A DNA stretch of 64,000 nucleotides from Lophius americanus (GCA_037951165.1 JBBDHG010000024.1:7211001-7275000), one strand, 5' to 3'; positions 22,540 to 32,654 are shown, counted from the stretch's first letter. A program made the numbers and translations. The notes: generated from the sequence alone by a model not told the origin.

Positions 22540-22780
22540 GCAATCAAGTGCCTTGAAAATGGCAACGAGCTAATTGTTGTAACTATCCGACTGGTGTAAT
22601 AGTGCTTTAGGAGTTATGTGGTGGGTAATAAAGTGACAGTGCGTTTAGCTCCAAATCATGCAGAAGGCGCATGCTGAGCTGTCTGACGCTGGCAGAAAGG
22701 ACTGCTCAATTAGGGAGCAGATTTAAGATGAGAGCGTTGATTCCCCAGCCCAATTAATTAGCGGTTGAAGAGAGGAGAAG
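22540..22780. promoter_or_regulatory. Candidate conserved non-coding element
   Basis: Evenly composed, non-repetitive block with GAGCTAATTGTTGTAAC, GGGTAATAAAGTGAC, CTCAATTAGGGAGCAG and CCCAATTAATTAGCGG, that is, several homeodomain-type TAATT cores in 240 bp. The sequence has no reading frame of note. Function is inferred from composition only. Confidence 0.4.
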
Positions 22781-23456
22781 AGTGCTGAGGAGAGATTTAG
22801 CCAGGAAGTGCCCACCAGGGACATGCTTTTCTGCTCCCACCTCCTCACCCCTACTCTATTCCATGCTCTATTTCCCTCCTTCTCCTGCTCATTCTTTCAT
22901 TCTTACACAGTGCTCCTCTGACTCCTCGTTCACCTCCTGCTCTCTCTCTCCGTCATTAACAGTCTTGCAGCGGCTCAGGACACCAGTGTAATGGTCTGCT
23001 TTTGATAACAGTGCTGTTGCGCTTTGTCAAATTTTGTGTGTATTACAAATTCGTCGTAAAATGTTCTCATTCGATAATTCTGAGCAAAAACGCTGCTGCC
23101 TCCAAACAAAAGAGGATTGGGTGAATATAAAGACATTCCAATTACATAAACCCTGCTCAGAAAGAGCTTTGAGTTTAGGATCAAAAGGTTTCCAAAGATA
23201 TCAAACAGCATGGAAATGTGTGTAAGATGATTCATATGACACTGAAAAGTTTCCATCTGACGACATGTGGCCACAAAAATGACTTTTAGAAAGACTTTCA
23301 TGTCAGACACACACAATATATCTGTGTGAGTCATGCGTCGGTAAAGTGCTGGCACAAGCAGATACAGAATATATGTGTGAAATTGTTTATGATCATGGAA
23401 ACCAGTGTTTCATCGAACTGACACCACTTAAATGTGCATTGATTTTTTTTTTCTAG
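22781..23456. other. Unassigned single-copy DNA
   Basis: No recognised repeat. The frames at 22975-23355 (minus, 126 codons) and 23034-23225 (plus) overlap on opposite strands and show no domain. Confidence 0.35.
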
Positions 23457-23543
23457 CAAGAAAGTTGATCCAGCAGAGAGTGGCATATTTACATTCCAGA
23501 CCATAAAGTATCAGAAGCTTTTATCCGAATATGAACCACCAAG
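23457..23543 (+). CDS. Possible internal coding exon, 87 nt, gene unknown
   Basis: A polypyrimidine tract ending TTTTTTTTTCTAG (up to 23456) is followed by 87 bases that are open in one frame and end in CCACCAAG with a GTAATT donor. The exon is phase-symmetric (87 is 29 codons; the first base completes the previous codon). The peptide starts KKVDPAESGIFTFQTIKYQK and continues to SEYEPP. It is balanced and protein-like but I do not recognise it. No partner exon in the matching phase is seen nearby: the acceptor at about 23671 leads into a stop in the required frame. It could be a real isolated exon in a large intron, or chance. Confidence 0.25.
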
Positions 23544-23904
23544 GTAATTCTTTCAGACAATATTTACTCTTGATTTCGCCCAGTTTTGGTCTCCTCCTCC
23601 AATGCTTGTGAAAAAACCTTTTGGTGCTGGATGCCTTGGCGTTTTGATTTATATCACACCGACTCAATTTTAGGAAAGACTGGAGTTAAACAGGAGCAGG
23701 ACCTGCACAGAAGGATGAGACACAGACAATCCAGGTTTGACTATTTCTTGCATCTTTTGAAATATATAGTATAAAATAATTGTATTATTTTTTTGTTCCC
23801 TTTGAGTTGGCTTTTTTGTGTTATGATTATTAGAATGAATGAAATTACATTGTTTTCTATACACATCACCACGCACCACTAACGTAGGCATATAGGCTTA
23901 CAGT
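23544..23904. other. Unassigned DNA
   Basis: A second acceptor-like site (CAATTTTAG at about 23667-23675) followed by an open stretch up to CAATCCAG at about 23733 is noted. It is out of phase with the candidate exon upstream. Nothing else is recognised. Confidence 0.3.
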
Positions 23905-24280
23905 TAACTGGAAGTGGCTCAGAACCCATCCTTGGTGCAGTCCCACCTACACCTTGAACCCATTTGACACTCATACTGCACACCTCAGCAATTTAATACT
24001 GCTCTCATACATATCCTGTACAACTCTGTCATGCATCTCTGCCACTCCAAACGTCCTCACCCAATCCCACAATTCCTCCCTCGCCACTCGAACACCTTCT
24101 CTAAATCCACAATGCAACTCGTTGTGCTCTTCTCTACACTTCTGAGCAAAAATTCCGTGGCATGTTACAATACTGCCGTTCACAAATTGGCACCTCTTTT
24201 CTTAATCTGGCTTCCACTACCCTTTCCCAGATCTTCATTGTGTGCCTCATCAGTTTTATACCTCAGTAATACCTGTACTA
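23905..24280 (-). pseudogene. RTE-like LINE reverse transcriptase fragment
   Basis: The minus strand encodes EEHNELHCGFREGVRVAREE and then LWDWVRTFGVAEMHDRVVQD MYESS in pieces. It aligns by eye to a remembered fish RTE-type reverse transcriptase region reading KELHCVFVDLEKAYDRVPRE and GVAEKYVRVVQDMYERS. The palm-domain block with the first catalytic aspartate (FVDLEKAYD) is deleted or garbled here (GFREGVRV). Nucleotide similarity extends further on both sides. The endonuclease and the ADD box are absent. It is a dead, truncated copy. A likely 3' tail of a related element lies at 57.8 kb. Confidence 0.75.
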
Positions 24281-24285
24281 ATATA

Positions 24286-24305
24286 CATGTCGACATGTCG
24301 ACATG
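24286..24305. repeat. 20-bp perfect palindrome
   Basis: CATGTCGACATGTCGACATG is its own reverse complement and also a tandem of the SalI-containing unit CATGTCGA. It lies right at the upstream end of the LINE fragment. Confidence 0.9.
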
Positions 24306-24817
24306 GATCATACGATTAGTATTGCGTGCTCAAGATGGCCCACAGGTTGAACATGGAAGGCTGGACACTTCTCGCCGTCATTGTTCACGATTTACGGCGG
24401 AGAACAACTACGCAGCATGTAAAAGTAATTTACACTTTGTATGAAATGTTAGCGCATTAATCGTTATACATATATATGTGAAAAAGCTGGTGTATATATT
24501 TGAAAGTGAGCTGTAATATATAATATTGGATATGAGATACAGTTTGATGATTCTATTAATTTAATAGTTAAATTATGTTGTATTGTGTGGATGTTGTCTT
24601 AACTATAATGTACATAAACATGTTTATCAGTTATTCTGTTTTCTGTTCAGGACCTCAGTACATTTTTTCAAAAAACAAATATGCATTAGGATAAGAACAT
24701 TTTACAACAACGTGATAACGATCCATACAGACATGAATCTGTAAAGGCGATGCAAAAGCTATTGGAATAGCTGCAGGATTCAAGCTAGTAAAATTATAAC
24801 AAGGTAGTACACCATTA
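24306..24817. other. Unassigned AT-rich DNA
   Basis: No recognised gene or known repeat. AT-rich with short TATATA runs. Confidence 0.4.
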
Positions 24818-25095
24818 TTATACCCCCGAAAAAGTCGGGGATATTATGGAATCGTCTTAACATAATAACTCAAAAATTATTTCATGGGTCATCATGAAAT
24901 TTTATAAAAACATAGACTTTAGTGTGAGGAAGAACTGGATTGATTTTGGGAAATGTTGTTTTTTTTATACTTCTGGTTTTTTGTTTTGTTGTATCCCCAA
25001 ATCACTATTAGGCTTAAAACATAATAGCCATGCGTGGACTGGGCCGTGTAATCCCAATTTTCACAGGAACCATATTATAGCAGTTTAATGGTAAC
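24818..25095 (-). repeat. Family R interspersed repeat, with terminal hairpin
   Basis: The copy lies in reverse orientation. It begins at 24820 with TACCCCCGAAAAAGTCGGGG, a GC hairpin, followed by ATATTATGGAATCG, ATAACTCAAAAATTATTTCA and GTGAGGAAGAACTGGATTGA. These are the reverse complements of the marks in the 32.3 and 46.2 kb copies, which end in ATAATATCCC followed by a GGGGG or CCCCGATA end. The GC hairpin may be the element terminus. Confidence 0.65.
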
Positions 25096-25876
25096 GGTGG
25101 AATCTTCAGAAGATTACATTCCATGTTCAAAAGTTTTTATTTCCAGGCTTCCAAGATGCCATTCGGTGATAACACTTAACAGAAAGTAGTTCAAAGCATT
25201 TCTGCCCCTTCAGCCTATCAGCATGCGGGACATTTGAAGAGTGTCAGGAGTAAGTTTTGGTAAGTTTTCCAATTTGTCTGTGACTTCTAGAAGAAGTGGA
25301 GGGTAATGGTGGAGAGACACTCTGTTGGAAGCACTTTCGGTATTACCGCCAGTTACCTCAAATGACACCGCCGTCATTTACGCGAGTAAAGCCGGTAAAG
25401 TAAAGCCAGTAAAGTAAAGACAGTTAAGTGTAGCGCTCGGAGTGACTGCACCACTAAAGCTAAACCAGGAAGATATAAAGCAAAATAAAATGCATATTAT
25501 TACTTATCTCTTTTGGTTTTTTCACCTTAAGAATCATCAGTTTCTTGGTCCGTTTTTATGTAAAAAGATAAAATAAAGCAACTTTTAGTAGACATTTTAT
25601 GAGAAAACTGGGAACGCTGACATTGGTGTGTTTACTGGGCCGGAGCAGCAGGTAGCTCAGTATGGCCAAGGAGCAGCGGAGATGTTTTATTGTTCATCTT
25701 TAAATGGTTTAGAGTGCTTCCTCCAATCATATCAATAACAGCTCCATCATGCACAATGTAGTAGTGCAACACAATTAATGAGTCCTCTACACTCATTTAT
25801 GTCTATGTTGTCAGAGCTAATGCCGGTTTCATCAAACCAGGCCATAGATTTGTTATTGTAATGGTTTTCAGATTAG
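25096..25876. other. Unassigned DNA with short degenerate tandem repeat at 25380-25430
   Basis: The sequence around 25383-25430 repeats a GTAAAGCC / GTAAAGTAAAG unit about five times. The rest shows no recognised gene or repeat. Confidence 0.35.
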
Positions 25877-26400
25877 TTATGATGATGCCAGACCTTCCCC
25901 TCGGGCCGGTGGCTCAACAACGCGCTGGAAAAAACTGATCATTTGTGCCAAAAAACAAAACAAAAAACAATCAGCGGCATACATATTTATTATGGGATGT
26001 TGCCGATACCTGCGATGGTTTGTCAATAAGCCGGAGCTGTGAATATATTGTGTCTGGAGCCGTGACCCCGCCTGCTTGAATGTCAGATAACTTACACTAT
26101 TACTGCCGCAGCCCACCAACCATCTATCAAAACACACCCAAACGTCAATATCAAAGGCTACTCCCCAAACTCTTAAAATGATCCTGGTTAGAGGGAGGAA
26201 ATAAAAACCAATCAATATGTGGTCTGAAAGGAACGGACAGTCCTCGTGGTGCTGTATGAATTCTTGATGCCTCTGCTGCTTAAGCTCCAGACTATCAATT
26301 ACCAGATAAACAGGGTCTAGGTGATTGTTGTCATGGTGCACAGGGCCGCTATCCAATTAGATCTCGCTCCGACTAATGTGTTAATATCTTACATAATTGG
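25877..26400. promoter_or_regulatory. Candidate conserved non-coding element
   Basis: A long non-repetitive block of even composition, open for 159 codons on the minus strand (25877-26356). The predicted protein has no recognisable domain, is rich in His, Cys and Phe, and shows no signal or coiled coil, so a gene is not supported. Motifs include CATATTTATTATGGG, TTGTCAATAAGCC, CTATCAATTACCAG and ATCCAATTAGATC. Regulatory DNA is the more likely reading. Confidence 0.35.
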
Positions 26401-26980
26401 TGTTAGGGGCTATTTTTTCTCCCTCTCTAGAATGTCATGCGGATCCTTATAGAGACTAATATTACACCATTAGCACAATCTTATCCGGTTAAAGTAATAT
26501 CGTTGAAATATATAGAAAAGTACGGCATGACTCAAAAAGCCATTCCAGTGGCGTGACACACTATCTTCTGCATGTTTCCTAATCCTTACCTTTGTTAGGT
26601 CCCAGTTTTTTGTTTTTTTTTCCGATTGCAGAGGGAACAAATTAATCAACGAAGCAGAATAATGTCTCCTCGCTGTATCACTTGATTCTTCTCAGGGAAT
26701 ACATTTCTCACTACTTTTTCCACTTGGCTGTGAAAAAGATACAACAACACCGGCTTTGTTGTCAGTTTCTTATTTTTGGTGTGTGGGGGGAGATCAGATC
26801 TAAAGAGACGAGGGAAAAAAATAAAAATTTGGGACAGAAAAAAGCAACGCTAAGAAACGATGGAGCGGGGAATATTTGTGAAGGGGGAAAGGAAGAGTTA
26901 AAAAAGAAGAGGGATGAGGAAGAAAAAAAGAGGAGAAAGAAAGCAAGGGATGAGACGGCTGCCTGGAAAGACGATTAGTA
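26401..26980. other. Unassigned DNA, purine-rich part at 26800-26950
   Basis: The purine-rich stretch at 26800-26950 generates a Lys/Glu-rich frame (98 codons) that is low-complexity and not a gene. Nothing else is recognised. Confidence 0.35.
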
Positions 26981-27232
26981 TTCATGCGGCGTGGCGCTCC
27001 AGAGAGGATTAATGGACTCTGATGCCTAATATCCTGGAGAACAATTAATTTGCCCACAGTTTTGTCATGGTTGAAAGTCAAATGCTGGAACAGATCGATG
27101 CGCACAGCCGCCAGTGAAATCGCGGCAGCCCCTTCTGCCGGGCGCAGAATTTTAATTTCATCATCATCATTTTCCCCGGCTGCCACCATCAACGAAGCTG
27201 TCCATGACATGGCTGAGAGGGCTGCCACATCC
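26981..27232. promoter_or_regulatory. Candidate conserved non-coding element
   Basis: GAGGATTAATGGACTC, GAACAATTAATTTGCCC, CAGAATTTTAATTTCATC and a CATCATCATCATT run sit in a GC-balanced block with no stop on either strand for long stretches (168 and 109 codons). The two-strand openness is typical of conserved non-coding DNA. The frames include the CA tract and are not supported as genes. Confidence 0.4.
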
Positions 27233-27238
27233 CCACAG

Positions 27239-27271
<33 letters not shown>

Positions 27272-27291
27272 CACACACACACACACACGCA
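27239..27291. repeat. (AC)n microsatellite
   Basis: About 53 bp of CA repeat with two CG interruptions. Confidence 0.95.
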
Positions 27292-28054
27292 CAGACTCAC
27301 GCGCACAAACTTAAGTCAGACAAAAATGCTGCATGTAATAGATTTCAGAAAAGCAAAAAAAAATGCCTTCTTTTTCTGAAATTAGTTTTTTTTTTCTGTC
27401 CTAAAAGAAAAAGTCTCCTTGTCAAGCATTTTAAGCTTAAGAGCAGAGTAATCTCGTTCTAAGAAACCTGCACCTACATTCGCCTCAAAAAACTAATGAG
27501 CTCTATTTAATCCGTAAAAAGGAATCCTTAGATTTAGGTCAAGTAGATAAAACCAGCTGAAACAAGACACAAATATACTCCTTTTAGGTAAACCATCTTA
27601 AATAATATAGTAAATAATACATGCATGTTCTTAAGATACTTTATTAATTTGCATCGAGCCAAATCGGTGAAATCCCTTTCAAATATGAGGAAAATAAAAT
27701 AAATAAATATACGCTTGGATACGATTTCTTGAAAGTAGTTGTGATATTTAGATAAATGAGATCTTGAAATCAGCTGGTAAATCTCTTTTTCAATGTTACA
27801 TCACTAGTATGAGGAATAATACAGCAATGATAGAAATAAATAAAACATTTCGAGTATTTTTTTGTGTGAATATTTTTATTTCATGACTATTTGACTCATT
27901 TCAGTTGTACAGCAGTGACACTGTGCATGATTTAATACAATTCTTTTCTTGAAATATTATTAGGAATGGATGTTTAGACTAAATTTGACCTTTATTAGAC
28001 TTTTTTTGGTTGTATCAATTTTCATAATTCTGTTTAGTAAATCTTCACATGCTT
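27292..28054. other. Unassigned AT-rich DNA
   Basis: No recognised gene or known repeat; AT-rich throughout. Confidence 0.4.
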
Positions 28055-28548
28055 AAATATGACCCCCAACAAACCCTACCTTTACCTTTAACCCCTACCT
28101 ACCATAAACCCTACCATTACCTTTACCCCCTACCTACCATAAACCCTACCATTACCTTTACCCCCTACCTACCATAAACCCTACCTCTACCTTTATCCCC
28201 AACAAACCCTACCTTTACCCCCTACCTACCATAAACCCTACCTTTACCTTTACCCCCTACCTACCATAAACCCTACCTTTACCTTTACCCCTTACCTACC
28301 ATAAACCCTACCTCTACCTTTACCTACCATAAACCCTACCTTTACCTTTACCCCTTACCTACCATAAACCCTACCTCTACCTTTACCTACCATAAACCCT
28401 ACCTTTACTTTTACCCCTTACCTACCATAAATCCTACCTTTACTTTTACCCCTTACCTACCATAAATCCTACCTTTACCTTAACCCCTTACCTACCATAA
28501 ATCCTACCTTTACCTTAACCCCTTACCTACCATAAATCCTACCTTTCA
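28055..28548. repeat. 35-bp minisatellite, about 14 units
   Basis: The core CTACCTACCATAAACCCTAC plus CTTTACCTTTACCCC repeats with a 35-bp period (for example ACCATAAACC at 28101 and again at 28136). Some units lack an internal segment. Units drift in order along the array, from CCATTACC to CTCTACC to TTTACTTTT to TTTACCTTAACC, so the array appears to have grown by local duplication. The C-rich strand is devoid of G. It abuts an L2-like LINE scrap. Confidence 0.9.
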
Positions 28549-28690
28549 AATAGGACTTCCTCGATAGCCATGGTTAATGGCTCCTCCTCAGTAGCGCCTT
28601 TGGATTGTGGTGCACCCCAGGGCTCCATGCTTGGACCCTTACTCTTTACAATATGCCGAGCTGCCAATGGGTCATATTATAGACAGGCTC
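28549..28690 (+). pseudogene. L2-like LINE reverse transcriptase scrap
   Basis: The plus strand encodes MVNGSSSVAPLDCGAPQGSM and then LGPLLFTI. It matches the block CGVPQGSILGPLLF of L2-type reverse transcriptases, with Val changed to Ala. About 30-40 residues remain; the catalytic ADD box, endonuclease and tail are missing. The copy on the other strand at 8.3 kb preserves the same short slice. Confidence 0.7.
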
Positions 28691-29094
28691 AGTCAAGTGG
28701 CACTCAATTTCCAATAATAAATATATTACTCAAAATGGGCTCAACCATTGAGCGTTTCAGACATTTTCAGGATTCTGCGACTTAACAAGATTTTCCAGAT
28801 GCATTATATAGAAACAGGTCATGATAGATCACTGAATGGTTACTTGCGTCGGCTTGTGTATTACAAATATTCTTGGTAAGAGTTTATGTATTTGCAGTTC
28901 AACGGTGTTGTTAGGTGATTTTGCTAGGTTAGAATTCTTATAACTAGCATAGAAGTTTAGCCACCAAAAGACTGTAATGGGCCTTAAAAGTAGACCAAAG
29001 TTCCAAAAAGTGAAGTAAAGTTTTGCTGATTACACGCAATAACATAACAGATAACAGATGACAGATATTATATTTAAGATAGATGTACTTCAAA
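28691..29094. other. Unassigned DNA
   Basis: No recognised gene or repeat. Confidence 0.4.
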
Positions 29095-29160
29095 TAACTG
29101 TTTTAGCCCTTTGATTGAAGAGAAGGTCCTGGGTTCAAACCTTCTTTGGTACCTCCTGGA
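29095..29160 (+). repeat. Fragment of a common fish repeat
   Basis: AGAAGGTCCTGGGTTCAAAC is a near-match to a widespread fish motif. The same motif, on the minus strand, abuts the SINE at 6.2 kb. Confidence 0.5.
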
Positions 29161-29717
29161 TGTCAGCGGGGATGGATTTTTGAAGAAACAGGGTCTTACT
29201 GTAAGGTCTTTTTCTATTTTTTAAACTAAGTATCAATCTTAGGTTAAGGTATATTACCTTTGATAGATTACCGTTTTTCTATTGCAACAGTGTATTTAAT
29301 TAAGCGGTGACACTGGGTCAGGATGAATCTAGATCTGTACCTGGAGTTGGGCTATGCTAATGACATCAATAACAAAAATCATGTGCCGGCGACGCCATCG
29401 GCAGCACAGTGACGCCTGCCACGCATCGCCGCACCATTGTCAGAAGCTGTACATACTTCTTTATGTGTCAATTAAAGATACCTACCAGGGAGACGCAGTA
29501 AGATCTCTCATACGGTTCCACGCTTTATTTGTGTTTTTGCTTCTGTGCTCAGCTCAGGAGATTCTCATGAGTACATTAGTGCAACACAACTGAGATGGGA
29601 ACAGGAAGCAGGAGGCCGAGAGGGAAATGATAAAGAAAGAGGACGTGCGTCACGTCACAGGAGTTTTTATGCCCTAGCTTTATGTGGCTAACTAAGTTGT
29701 GTTTCTAGATATAAACC
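29161..29717. other. Unassigned DNA
   Basis: No recognised repeat. A 79-codon frame at 29354-29593 has no domain. Confidence 0.35.
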
Positions 29718-30246
29718 GAACAGCCATAACATTAAAACCACTGACAGGTGATATAAATGTCATTACAGAAGGTTTGATATACTAGGTAGCAGTAGTAGCT
29801 AGTAAGATGGTGATCTTGTCTGATCAATCATATTTTTTTCATCAAGTGGTTGGCCGGTGAAGAAATAGCAACAGGGTGCGCTACAGGATGAAGGCAAACC
29901 GAAGAAGGCAGGTTGATGCTTTGGTAGACCACATACAACCCTTCATGGAAACAGTATTCTCGAAGAGCAGTGGCCTGCACCCTGAAACATTGCAAAAATG
30001 GATGATTAATGGTTGGAGGAACAGAACAACAGGGTTTAGATGTTGACCTGACCTCCGAATTCATCAGATGTCAATAAAATCAAACATCAGTGGGATGTGG
30101 CGGACTAACCCGTCCGATCCATGGAGGCACCAGATCACAATTTACAGGACGTAAAAGGATCTGATGCTAATCTATTACCACATCACACCTTCAGAGGTGT
30201 TGTAAAGTCCAAGCCTCAACGGGCCAGAGCCGTTTGTGGCCCACAT
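29718..30246 (+). pseudogene. Tc1-like element fossil with internal deletion
   Basis: The start, ACAGCCATAACATTAAAACC ACTGACAGGTG, matches the terminal region of the fish Tc1-like family. The DNA then jumps to the transposase C-terminal half: CACATACAACCCTTCATGG, GAGCAGTGGCCTGCA, GTGGGATGTGGCGGAC (equivalent to LWDVLD), then GTCCGATCCATGGAGGC and CACACCTTCAGAGGTGTTG. The N-terminal half and the first catalytic block are deleted and the rest is frameshifted. The right terminal repeat is not seen. It is in the same orientation as the other four copies. Confidence 0.8.
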
Positions 30247-30339
30247 GAGTCTTCATCACAATATGTTAGACATCAACATTGAAATACAGTTCAGTCATAA
30301 ATCCGATAAAATGTGTTTTCAAGCTTTCAGAAGAACCAT
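30247..30339. other. Short unassigned stretch
   Basis: Nothing recognised. Confidence 0.4.
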
Positions 30340-30660
30340 TTATATTATTATTAATTTATTTAATTGGGGGGTGGGGGGGATAATTGGACTCCCCTCCTCA
30401 TTATTAGGGTCAGGCTTGTCTTGCAGCCTCTGCCTCCTATTCCGTGTTATTTTGTCATAGTTACCCTCCACTAGGGAGGGAAATGTAGACTCCATTCTAT
30501 GAATTATTAAAGGCCCTGGTGCTAATTTATTTAATGAATGAAGAAGAGTCCGGTGGGGGGTATTTCAATAATGGAGCACTGTTAGTAGTGTTTTAATAAG
30601 GATGGCACACACTGATTGGGTAATTACATCTCAGCTCTCCCCATGCTGCTTCACTCTGGA
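30340..30660. promoter_or_regulatory. Candidate conserved non-coding element
   Basis: Contains CTCATTATTAGGGTCAGG, ATGAATTATTAAAGGCCC, GTGCTAATTTATTTAATG, TGTTTTAATAAGGATGG and GGGTAATTACATCTC: five AT homeodomain-like cores in 320 bp of non-repetitive DNA. Inference only. Confidence 0.4.
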
Positions 30661-31184
30661 GCCAGGAAGGAGGAAGCAACGTGACAGTGGAGAAGTTGTC
30701 TGGCTTCTATATTTATCATAAAACACACATCTCCACACGGAGTCGTACTTGCCGGCCTCCCATTAGAGAAGCGACTGGGTTGTGACTCACCGTAGTGAAT
30801 TGAACGGTCATCAGATCGGTGCAGGAGCACAATCACTCAACAAGAGAATGTGTCTATATGTGTACCTTCACGCAGACGGACGCTGTATACCACAGTCTTC
30901 ATCTCAGATGTATGAAGAGGTTCGGTTACGGGAGTTTAAGTGGGAATGTTATGGTTAAAAAGGTAAGAGAACAAGAAAAACAGAAAATTTTTTGTCAATT
31001 CTAATTACATGTCAGGGCCATAATAATCTCAAAAAGATATTTCGGATATAAAGAAAAGGTACAAATATATTTTTAAAAAAAGGGTCTTTTGAAATAAACT
31101 TCTTATGACATTAATATTAAATCCAGCAATAATAAATCAACAAGGCCACGTTTGTACGAAAACACTGATATAACTGACACTAAA
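30661..31184. other. Unassigned DNA
   Basis: No recognised gene or repeat. Confidence 0.4.
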
Positions 31185-31308
31185 AGATAATGTCGGGTAA
31201 CAAATCTTTATTCCAGCACACTATAAAGAAACTCATATTGTACTATGGCCAGGCTTATAAGAGCTCATAATACTTATTGAGGCATTATAACAGCAGTCAT
31301 AAAACATC
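31185..31308 (-). repeat. Fish interspersed repeat, left part
   Basis: GGTAACAAATCTTTATTCC and TTATAAGAGCTCATAATAC resemble, in reverse orientation, the fish repeat ending in gctgtcaaataaagcg that is also seen at 54.6 kb. It is split by the hairpin insertion at 31309-31498. Confidence 0.5.
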
Positions 31309-31498
31309 AAAAAAAAGGTTATATTTCACTGAACACCTACTGTGACAACTTTTCATGATCCATGGATCATAATGATAGAAAAAAAAAACACTGGTACTTA
31401 AATTCATTGTATACAACATGTTTCTTTTCTATCATTATGATCCATGGATCATGAAAAGTTGTCACAGTAGGTGTTCAGTGAAATATAACCTTTTTTTT
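31309..31498. repeat. Perfect 74-bp inverted repeat with 42-base loop
   Basis: Arm 31309-31382 is the exact reverse complement of arm 31425-31498. The arms begin and end in runs of eight A and eight T. Each arm contains the 16-bp palindrome ATGATCCATGGATCAT. The loop, 31383-31424, is unrelated. It sits inside an older interspersed repeat. No coding capacity. It may be a fold-back MITE or a fresh inverted duplication. Confidence 0.95.
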
Positions 31499-31640
31499 CT
31501 CCAATCATTTTCTGTCATATAATACAATAAAAGGCAATCCAAGAGGTATTTGACAGGACAACTATTATGACAGACAACATCTATGTCAGTTGTGTTTATA
31601 AATCTATCTATATGTCATTTGTTTATAATATGCAGAGTGA
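31499..31640 (-). repeat. Fish interspersed repeat, right part
   Basis: TATGACAGACAACATCTATGTCA and nearby TTATAA motifs continue the type of sequence seen left of the hairpin, consistent with one repeat interrupted by the 190-bp hairpin. Assignment is from memory. Confidence 0.4.
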
Positions 31641-32249
31641 TGACAAACGTTTGTAGGTGTTTCCATTGTTAAATGATTGAGTTCAGTTTTAGTGAATTGA
31701 TGAGTATTCAGTTAATTATTGGGATTGGATACTTTAGATTGAATGTAATTCCAAATGAACGTAATACTCTTTAACTCTTATTACCTGTGAGGAGAACCAA
31801 AGGGTATTTTTCAGTGTTGGAAGAGCTGCAATGATGTATTATTGATGCTTTATTATGCAACGTCCCTTACTTTTGCAGCTAGCGTACACTAATCAGACAC
31901 AAGGGTCTTCACGGTGTTGCGTTGAAGGACTTTTTCATGACCCGTTTTATCAATCATGGTTGGTATTTTTTTCATCCTGGAAGTCCCTTGTATATTGATG
32001 TTGTATTTTCTTTTTTTTTTATCTTTGGAATGCTTACCCTCCTTTCAGTACAACAAATTTAACTTTAAGTTATAAATAAAGAAACCTTGGACCTTGAACC
32101 ACATTATTATCTGCATGTATATTGGTGTATTTACGGGTTTCTTGTGCGTTTCACATGTGAATCATTAAAGTTATGACATTCTTTTATCTTTTCAGTGCTC
32201 AAATTAAAAGTGAAATTATGTCAGAAGATGTGTTTTTTGTTTGTAAAGC
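31641..32249. other. Unassigned AT-rich DNA
   Basis: No recognised gene or known repeat. Confidence 0.4.
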
Positions 32250-32650
32250 TATCTGAACTATTAAAGTAAAATACAATATATACACGATATATCTCCTGGA
32301 TTCGTATTGAATGGAGAAGATTTGTCTTCTCGTTGGTCCAATTTAGTCAAAATGGTCAGGAAGTTACGTCCATCTCCATGAATTGATAAATATGCACCAA
32401 AATTGAACTAAATGTGAACAACAGTTGAGAAATGATAGCTTGAAAGCTTTTGGAGATTGCTCCCACTAGTGTCGGAAATATACAACTGATCTTGCCCAAA
32501 ATCAATCCAGTTCTTTCTCGCATTAAAGTATATGGGGGTAAATTTGAAAATGATCCATCAAGTAGTTTTTGAGTTATTGCCTTTTAACGAAGGATTTGCG
32601 GACATGGAGACAATGACGATCTTATAATATCCCCGATATAATAACATATT
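32250..32650 (+). repeat. Family R interspersed repeat
   Basis: Contains in order TTAAAGTAAAATACAATATA, CTCCCACTAGTGTCGG, CCCAAAATCAATCCAGTTC, TTTTTGAGTTATTGCC and ATAATATCCCCGATATAATA. It is the least broken copy in the window and defines the family order. No open frame of note. Confidence 0.7.
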
Positions 32651-32654
32651 TTTA

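Noticed and set aside
25877..26356. 159-codon minus-strand open frame
   Set aside because: No recognisable family or domain. Stop-poor single-copy DNA explains it; kept only as a regulatory candidate.
26800..27306. 168-codon minus-strand open frame
   Set aside because: It starts in the TG microsatellite and has long Val-Cys and Ser/Phe runs; the opposite strand is open too.
28055..28548. Internal telomere repeat (CCCTAA)n
   Set aside because: The unit is 35 bp with ACCCTACC words; it is not a run of CCCTAA.
28055..28548. CRISPR array
   Set aside because: Direct 35-bp units without distinct spacers; eukaryotic minisatellite.
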